Shown piece by piece: positions 22,078 to 26,848 of a DNA stretch of 26,848 nucleotides; position 1 is the stretch's first letter, and each line of letters starts with the position of its first letter. The stretch lies in the NCBI GenBank assembly GCA_045647905.1, contig JAZRMZ010000186.1, positions 1-26,848 on the forward strand, in the 5' to 3' direction. A program made the position numbers and the translations under genes. Origin of the DNA: SIG440 sp045647905. Lineage in GTDB: Bacteria > Bacillota > Clostridia > Monoglobales > Monoglobaceae. Under the pieces are notes generated by a model, which saw only the letters and a program-made list of their open reading frames with translations, searched no databases and was not told the DNA's origin.

Positions 22078-22806
22078 ATGGAAACAACAAAATCAATCTG
22101 GAACGGTTTTGACCGCATAGATTTTCTCTTTGAAGGCAGAGAAGCAATACTGATTTTCCCCAAGGATGAAAATAAATGTGATAAATGGATGCTGAAGACA
22201 GAATACTTTGGTGCATTCCCTCAATTTGAAATTGATATGGTTGCACGAGGCTGGCACCTTGCTTTTATTGCAAACAAAACACGCTGGTGTCTTGAGGAGG
22301 ACCTTGACCTGAAGGCACGTTTTGCAGATTTTTTGAAGGAGGAATTCGGGCTTTGCGAAAAATGCGTACCCGTGGGCATGAGTTGTGGTGGACTCATCGG
22401 CACAAAGTTTGCCGCAAAATATCCCCAAAAAGTTTCCTGCCTTTATATAGATGCTCCTGTTTTGAACCTTCTTTCATGCCCTGCTGACCTTGGCATCGGC
22501 AAAAGCGGTTTGTTTGAAGAATTTACCGGGACAACGGGAGTGACAAAATCACAGCTCATTTGTTACCGTGAGCATCCCATTGACAAAATGCATATTCTTC
22601 TTGAAAACAAGCTGCCGATTATTCTGGTTGCAGGAGACTCGGATTCCGTTGTTCCCTACTGCGAAAACGGAGCAATCCTCGAAAAGTTTTACAAAGAAAA
22701 TGGCGGCGAAATTGAGGTTTACATCAAGCCGGGATGCGGACACCATCCACACGGCCTTGAGGACACAACCCCCATAATTAATTTTGTTTTGAACCATTGC
22801 GAATAA
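22078..22806 (+). CDS. Alpha/beta hydrolase
   Basis: 242 residues from the ATG at 22078, preceded by AGGAAA; no signal peptide, so cytosolic. The nucleophile elbow G-M-S-C-G places Ser102 in VPVGMSCGGLIGTKFAAKYP. The acid is probably Asp189 in LVAGDSDSVVP, and the histidine is His222 or His223 in GCGHHPHG. The fold and triad order are canonical, but the substrate is unknown; an esterase or lipase-like role is possible. It has many cysteines (about nine), more than usual. It follows cysK by 16 bp, so a shared transcript is likely, but a functional link to cysteine synthesis is not shown. Confidence 0.85.
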   Translation: METTKSIWNGFDRIDFLFEGREAILIFPKDENKCDKWMLKTEYFGAFPQFEIDMVARGWHLAFIANKTRWCLEEDLDLKARFADFLKEEFGLCEKCVPVGMSCGGLIGTKFAAKYPQKVSCLYIDAPVLNLLSCPADLGIGKSGLFEEFTGTTGVTKSQLICYREHPIDKMHILLENKLPIILVAGDSDSVVPYCENGAILEKFYKENGGEIEVYIKPGCGHHPHGLEDTTPIINFVLNHCE

Positions 22807-22819
22807 TAACTTTAAAAGG

Positions 22820-23062
22820 GCTGTTGCGTTAATCATACATTGTGTATAAATTTAGGGGCGGGGTTTCAATCCAATATCATTAAGTTAAGAAGCGTGACTT
22901 AGGTGTCATTCTGAGCGAAGCCATAGGCGAAGTCGAAGAATCTTAGCTGCGAGAAAGATTCTTCACTATGTTCAGAATGACATTTTACTTAACTTAATGA
23001 CATTGGGTTTCAACCCCGCCCATACAGCGTCGAATATACACAAAAATGATTAATGCAACAGC
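22820..23062. repeat. 243-bp nested palindromic element (MITE-like)
   Basis: Three tiers of inverted repeats share one axis. Outer arms at 22820-22848 and 23035-23062 begin GCTGTTGCGTTAATCAT and its inverse. Middle arms at 22855-22889 and 22988-23021 (GGGCGGGGTT...TCATTAAGTTAAG) match at about 30 of 34 positions. Inner arms are the GTCATTCTGAG repeat (22905-22944 / 22955-22981). No ORF is encoded. This resembles a miniature inverted-repeat element with another hairpin repeat inside. Confidence 0.75.
22905..22981. repeat. Hairpin repeat family, copy C
   Basis: GTCATTCTGAG...GAAGAATCTT (22905-22944) pairs with AAGATTCTTCAC...CAGAATGAC (22955-22981). Same family as copies at 4959 and 10013. It forms the core of the larger palindrome. 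Confidence 0.75.
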
Positions 23063-23069
23063 TCATTTG

Positions 23070-23231
23070 TTTTATACAATAGGAAATTGCGGATTTCCAA
23101 TTATAAAATAAACAAAAATTAAATTGTCCGTGGGAAATTTTCCGCCGATGGCGGAAACGCACATGGACGAAAAAAGCTGTATCCTTTTCTGCCCGCCGCA
23201 GGCCAGCGCCAAAGGCGCTTTTTATACAATA
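23070..23231. repeat. Structured module bounded by 12-bp direct repeats
   Basis: TTTTATACAATA at 23070-23081 and 23220-23231 bound about 138 bp rich in hairpins: GGAAAT/ATTTCC (near 23082), TTTCCGCC/GGCGGAAA (near 23139), an outer GTCC/GGAC pairing, and AGCGCC/GGCGCT at the right. The right repeat contains the ispE stop codon. It could be a small inserted element with target duplication, or a noncoding RNA region. Confidence 0.5.
23205..23223 (+). terminator. Small plus-strand terminator next to the ispE end
   Basis: AGCGCC (23205-23210), loop AAA, GGCGCT (23214-23219), then a T5 run (23219-23223). Correct form for an intrinsic terminator of plus-strand transcripts passing through the repeat region; the T-run abuts the ispE stop codon. 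Confidence 0.55.
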
Positions 23232-24076
23232 TATGCACAAGATGTGATTGTTTTGAATTCCGTCAATGCGGAGAGGGCGTCGGTTTCATTGCTGAAAATT
23301 CCGAAAACCGACGAGCCGCTGCCGCTCATGAGAGAATATGAAGCGCCGTGACGTTTCATTATTCCTTTGTATTCCTCAATTTGCGGATATTCTTTTGCGG
23401 TTACGGTTTCAAGTACGTTCCCTGCAGATTCGGACAACAGTTGCAAATTGTTTGTTTCAAGGGCTTCTATAACCGAATGGGTGTCGGGGTGGATTGTTTT
23501 TTCGGTCAGAACAAGGTTTTTGTATACCCAGGGTGTTGAAATGTGAACGGGCGGTTTTGCCAGAACAATATAAACATTTTGCAGGGGTGGCACGGGAGTC
23601 AGTATTTCGCCGATGCCTTCCGCAAGCATACAGCCGCCGTGCAAAAAGAAGGGTACGTCTGCGCCTAAGGACTTTGCCATTGGTGCAAGCTCTGCCATTG
23701 TTAAAGGCTCGCCAAAGATTTTATTAAGTGCCAAAAGTGTTCCTGCGGCATCTGTTGAACCGCCGCCCAGCCCTGCTCCCATTGGGATGTTTTTGCGGAT
23801 ATGAATCCTTGCTGATGCGGATATTCCGGTTTTTTCAAAAAACAGCTTTGCGGCTTTATAAATCAGATTGCTTTCGTTCAGCGGAAGCACAGCATTGTCT
23901 GATTCCAAAGTGATTTCCGTCTGCCGACAATCATCGGAGACCTGAAAAGTCAATACGTCGTATAGTTTTATTTCCTGCATAATCATTTTCAGGTTGTGAT
24001 ACCCGTCTTCACGGCGGTTCACAACGTCAAGGGAAAGGTTGATTTTTGCAGGACATTTTATTTGAAGTTCTTTCAT
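23222..24076 (-). CDS. ispE: 4-diphosphocytidyl-2-C-methyl-D-erythritol kinase
   Basis: GHMP kinase of the MEP isoprenoid pathway, phosphorylating CDP-methylerythritol. 284 residues, the usual length. CPAKINLSLDVVNRREDGYHNL is the N-terminal signature with Lys11; PMGAGLGGGSTDAAGTLLALN (about 98-118) is the ATP loop; LGADVPFFLHGG holds the catalytic Asp; the C-terminal MSGSGSSVFGIF motif is intact. The start at 24076 is 8 nt after AAAGGA; the alternative ATG at 24082 is too close to that site. It nearly abuts the MATE gene stop. The last codons (IV-stop) lie inside a 12-bp repeat, so the C-terminus may have been set by an insertion event. Confidence 0.95.
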   Translation of the reverse strand: MKELQIKCPAKINLSLDVVNRREDGYHNLKMIMQEIKLYDVLTFQVSDDCRQTEITLESDNAVLPLNESNLIYKAAKLFFEKTGISASARIHIRKNIPMGAGLGGGSTDAAGTLLALNKIFGEPLTMAELAPMAKSLGADVPFFLHGGCMLAEGIGEILTPVPPLQNVYIVLAKPPVHISTPWVYKNLVLTEKTIHPDTHSVIEALETNNLQLLSESAGNVLETVTAKEYPQIEEYKGIMKRHGASYSLMSGSGSSVFGIFSNETDALSALTEFKTITSCAYIV

Positions 24077-24081
24077 AACCA

Positions 24082-25425
24082 TTATCCTTTTGTTTTTGTT
24101 AATTTCCTCATGGAAAGGGATACCCATACTACCGAAAGAACTGCGGCGAGAAAATCGGATATGGGCTGAGCATAAAAAATTCCGTCAAGTCCAAAGTTGT
24201 TTGCCATAATTATCAATGTGGGAATCAAGAACAAACATTGACGTGACAAGCTCAAAAAGGTTGAAGCCTTTGGCTTGTTGATGTACTGGAAGTAGTTTGA
24301 GAAAATTATCTGTACTCCGATTACGGGAAAGGCAAGGGTGTTTGTTGAAAGAGCCTGAGTTCCAAGCCTGATAAGTTCAGGTGAGTCGTTGAAGGCTTTT
24401 ACGATTGCTTCAGGGAAAAGGTGAATCAGCACAAAGCAGGTGGTGATGAAAATTGTTGCGGCGGCAACGCCGTAAAGCATGGCTTTTTTCATACGTCCGT
24501 ATTGTTTTGCACCGTAGTTGTAGCCCACAATGGGCTGCACGCCCTGATTGATACCGAAAATGGGCATAAATGCAATTGTCATTGCGCTGTTGTATACCGC
24601 AAATGCCGAAACTGCAATTTTGCCGCCGTGCGCCATGAGCAGGTTGTTGTAAAGAATGTTTACCGTTGCCATTGCAAACTGAACCAATGCAGGGGAAAGT
24701 CCGATGAACATAACCTTTGAAAGAAGTGAAAAATCGGGCTTATAGCCTTTCAGACTGAGTTTGATTGAACTTTTTTTTGTGAAATACCAAAGGACGGAAA
24801 TCATTGTTGCAAACTGACCCATAACCGTTGCAATTGCCGCCCCTGCAACGCCCAGGCGGATTACCATGGTGAAAAGCCAGTCAAAAATTATGTTTGTGAT
24901 TGCGCCCGCAAGCATTGAAACCATTGCCATTCTTGGATTACCTTCGGAGCGGATGATTGCATTGAGGGAAAAGCCCACGCCCTGAAAAACCGAACCTGCA
25001 AGAACAATGTTCATATATTCCACGGCATAATCCATAACAGAACCGTCGGGAGTGCCAAAGGCTTGAAGGAGGGGCTTGAGGAATACATAGCCCAGAACCG
25101 AAACAATCAGTTCAAGGATGATTGCAAAAATGCACACGTTGTTCAGAATGTTCTGTGCCTTTTGTGAATTACCCTCACCAAGGCTGATTGCCACAAGGGA
25201 TGTGCCACCAAGACCAACCAGCATTGCAGCCGCCATTATTGCAGTCATAAAAGGAAATGAGAAGGAGAGTGCGGCAAGGGCATCTTCGCCAACGGCTTGT
25301 CCCACAAAGATTCGGTCAACCACGTTGTAAATTGCGTTGACCAGCATTCCGATTATTGCAGGTGTTGAAAATGAAATAAGGAGCTTGCCCACCGGTGCGG
25401 TGCCGAGTTTGTCTGAGTTTTTCAT
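24082..25425 (-). CDS. MATE family efflux transporter
   Basis: Multidrug and toxin extrusion family, sodium- or proton-coupled antiporter of the inner membrane. 447 residues from the ATG at 25425, which has AAAGGA at 8 nt; the longer frame from 25476 lacks a site. Twelve hydrophobic segments are arranged as two halves. Family motifs include PVGKLLISFSTPAIIGMLVNAIYNVVDRIFVG at the N-terminus, GLGGTSLVAISLGEGN, an RSEGNPRMAM segment and FGINQGVQPIVGYNYGAKQYGRM in the second half. The substrate cannot be inferred. Likely cotranscribed with ispE, whose start lies 6 bp from its stop region; a functional link to isoprenoid synthesis is not implied. Confidence 0.94.
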   Translation of the reverse strand: MKNSDKLGTAPVGKLLISFSTPAIIGMLVNAIYNVVDRIFVGQAVGEDALAALSFSFPFMTAIMAAAMLVGLGGTSLVAISLGEGNSQKAQNILNNVCIFAIILELIVSVLGYVFLKPLLQAFGTPDGSVMDYAVEYMNIVLAGSVFQGVGFSLNAIIRSEGNPRMAMVSMLAGAITNIIFDWLFTMVIRLGVAGAAIATVMGQFATMISVLWYFTKKSSIKLSLKGYKPDFSLLSKVMFIGLSPALVQFAMATVNILYNNLLMAHGGKIAVSAFAVYNSAMTIAFMPIFGINQGVQPIVGYNYGAKQYGRMKKAMLYGVAAATIFITTCFVLIHLFPEAIVKAFNDSPELIRLGTQALSTNTLAFPVIGVQIIFSNYFQYINKPKASTFLSLSRQCLFLIPTLIIMANNFGLDGIFYAQPISDFLAAVLSVVWVSLSMRKLTKTKG

Positions 25426-25502
25426 ATTGATTATCCTTTCGCCTTCATAGGGGGATGTTGAAATTGTCCGTTTCAAAAAAATTTTCCTATCCCCAAAAAT
25501 GC

Positions 25503-25536
25503 AGGACTGTTTAAAAATGACTTTTTAAACAGTCCT
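25503..25536 (-). terminator. ftsH terminator
   Basis: A perfect 15-bp stem, AGGACTGTTTAAAAA (25503-25517) with TTTTTAAACAGTCCT (25522-25536), loop of 4. On the minus strand it starts 7 bp after the ftsH stop and is followed by GCATTTTT. It separates ftsH from the MATE-ispE pair. Confidence 0.85.
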
Positions 25537-25543
25537 TTCGTTG

Positions 25544-26848
25544 TTATTCAGTTATAGTTTCTGTTGCTTGAGTCTGACCGGAAGAATTAAAAAGTGAATC
25601 AAATTCATCCGCATCAACCTTTTCTTTTTCAAGAAGAAGGGCTGCTGTCTTTTCAAGCTGAACCGCATTTTCTTTGAGAATGTTTTCACAACGTGAATAA
25701 CATTCGTCAATGATGTTCTTGATTTCTTCGTCAATCTTTGCTGCCACGGCTTCGCTGTAATCTTTGGTGTGTCCAAAATCACGACCGATAAATACCTCGT
25801 TTCCGCTGCTTCCGAAGCTTCTTGTTCCAAGTGAGTCGCTCATACCGTATTTCACAATCATATTCTGTGCAATTGCGGTTGCACGTTCAATGTCGTTGGA
25901 AGCACCTGTGCTGATGTCGCCAAGGAAAAGTTTTTCGGCAACACGACCGCCAAGGAGCGAAACAATTTCTTCAAGCATCTCGGTTTTTGAGGTGTAGTGA
26001 ACATCCTCCTTGGGGAGAGAAAGGGTATAGCCGCCTGCTCTTCCGCGGGGAATAATTGAAATCTGATGCACACGGTTTTGTGTGGGAAGCATTTTTGAGG
26101 CAATTGCGTGGCCTGCTTCGTGATATGCCGTGAGCTTGCGTTCCTTTTCGGTTACCATTCTTGTCTTCTTTTCGGGGCCTGCAATAACCTTCATAATTGA
26201 TTCTTCAATGTCAAACTGAGTTATTTTGTCTGCTCCGTTTCTTGCGGCACGGAGTGCGGCTTCGTTCATAAGGTTTTCAAGATCGGCTCCGGTGAAGCCA
26301 ACGGTTGTTTTCGCAATAACGTCAAGGCGAACATCGTCTGCCAGCGGTTTTTTCTTTGAATGAACGTGGAGAATTGCTTCTCTGCCCTTGACATCGGGAG
26401 TGTCCACAAGAACCTGACGGTCAAAACGACCGGGACGGAGCAATGCGCTGTCAAGTATGTCGGGGCGGTTTGTTGCGGCAATGACAATAACGCCTTCGTT
26501 GATGCCGAAACCGTCCATTTCAACAAGAAGCTGGTTGAGGGTTTGTTCTCTTTCGTCGTGACCGCCGCCAAGACCTGCACCTCTCTGACGACCGACAGCG
26601 TCAATTTCATCTATAAATACGATACAGGGAGCATTTCTCTTTGCCTGTTCAAACGTATCACGTACACGGGAAGCACCGACACCGACATAAAGTTCAACGA
26701 AGTCGGAACCGGAAATAGAGAAGAAGGGAACACCCGCTTCGCCTGATGCTGCCTTTGCAAGGTATGTTTTACCTGTACCCGGAGGGCCTACAAGGAGAAC
26801 GCCCTTTGGAATTCTTGCGCCCATGGAAGAGAAGCGCTGTGGATTCTT
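25544..26848 (-). CDS. ftsH: ATP-dependent zinc metalloprotease FtsH (N-terminus outside window)
   Basis: Membrane-anchored AAA+ protease that degrades misfolded and regulatory proteins. The frame is open to the window edge; 434 residues are visible and the missing N-terminus should hold the two transmembrane helices. The visible part begins KNPQRFSSMGARIPKGV. Walker A is GPPGTGKT, Walker B CIVFIDEIDAVG, and the second region of homology is ATNRPDILDSALLRPGRFDRQ. The zinc site HEAGH is in TAYHEAGHAIAS, with the third ligand Asp expected in the TGASNDIERAT segment. The tail is short and Thr/Gln/Glu-rich (QTQATETITE). A strong terminator follows. Confidence 0.98.
   Translation of the reverse strand, partial: KNPQRFSSMGARIPKGVLLVGPPGTGKTYLAKAASGEAGVPFFSISGSDFVELYVGVGASRVRDTFEQAKRNAPCIVFIDEIDAVGRQRGAGLGGGHDEREQTLNQLLVEMDGFGINEGVIVIAATNRPDILDSALLRPGRFDRQVLVDTPDVKGREAILHVHSKKKPLADDVRLDVIAKTTVGFTGADLENLMNEAALRAARNGADKITQFDIEESIMKVIAGPEKKTRMVTEKERKLTAYHEAGHAIASKMLPTQNRVHQISIIPRGRAGGYTLSLPKEDVHYTSKTEMLEEIVSLLGGRVAEKLFLGDISTGASNDIERATAIAQNMIVKYGMSDSLGTRSFGSSGNEVFIGRDFGHTKDYSEAVAAKIDEEIKNIIDECYSRCENILKENAVQLEKTAALLLEKEKVDADEFDSLFNSSGQTQATETITE

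Noticed and set aside
25544..26848. FtsH as a truncated, membrane-less protease starting at the internal Met at 26824
   Set aside because: The frame stays open to the window edge with family-like residues before that Met, so the N-terminus is simply outside the window.

Overview
This window looks like a chromosomal segment of a member of the class Clostridia (Bacillota), most likely a gut-type Oscillospirales or related lineage. The evidence is strong AGGAG-type ribosome binding sites, TTGACA/TATAAT-type promoters with 17-bp spacing, tRNA genes with encoded CCA, the cysE-cysS-mrnC and acpS-alr-mazEF gene orders shared with Bacillus, a GTP-type PEP carboxykinase, a split transketolase, and YerB (DUF3048), YitT and DUF6106-like proteins. 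The genus assignment is inference. There is no phage, transposase, CRISPR or plasmid gene; the gene content is almost entirely core metabolism and maintenance.

Layout. 1-617: 5' part of glyA (minus), divergent from nth (endonuclease III, 741-1382, plus). 1462-2110: a five-tRNA operon (Val-Asp-Phe-Gly-Cys) with its own promoter, hairpins in the spacers and a terminator. 2111-2471: AT-rich repeat debris and a small frameshifted ORF. 2472-4882: araB (ribulokinase) translationally coupled to a ComF-family phosphoribosyltransferase, ending in a strong terminator. 5057-7064 (minus): a DUF3048 lipoprotein gene and dusB. 7142-9954 (plus): proB and pckA, each with a clear promoter. 10094-15424 (minus): a seven-gene block, GT2 glycosyltransferase, DUF6106-like membrane protein, a fused acpS-nnrD, alr, a very short mazE, mazF and an unrecognised membrane-anchored protein. 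15687-22806 (plus): cysE-cysS-mrnC, yitT, transketolase N and C subunits, cysK and an alpha/beta hydrolase. 22807-23221: repeat modules. 23222-25425 (minus): ispE and a MATE transporter. 25544 to the window end: ftsH (minus, cut by the window edge).

How the genes fit together. CysE makes O-acetylserine, CysK turns it into cysteine, and CysS charges tRNA-Cys, which is also encoded here. The split transketolase and AraB feed the pentose phosphate pathway. GTP-PEPCK links oxaloacetate and PEP. The acpS-nnrD-alr block combines lipid carrier activation, NAD(P)HX repair and cell wall D-alanine supply, next to an RNase toxin.

I found no obviously new multi-gene system. The most unusual points are: (1) a hairpin repeat family that sits in all three convergent gene junctions of the window; (2) a 243-bp three-tier nested palindrome, followed by a 12-bp direct-repeat-bounded module whose right repeat contains the ispE stop codon; (3) a 58-residue MazE that keeps the toxin-binding tail but lacks the DNA-binding domain; (4) an AcpS-NnrD fusion lacking the NnrE epimerase domain; (5) possible RNA structures around the mrnC and yitT ribosome binding sites.
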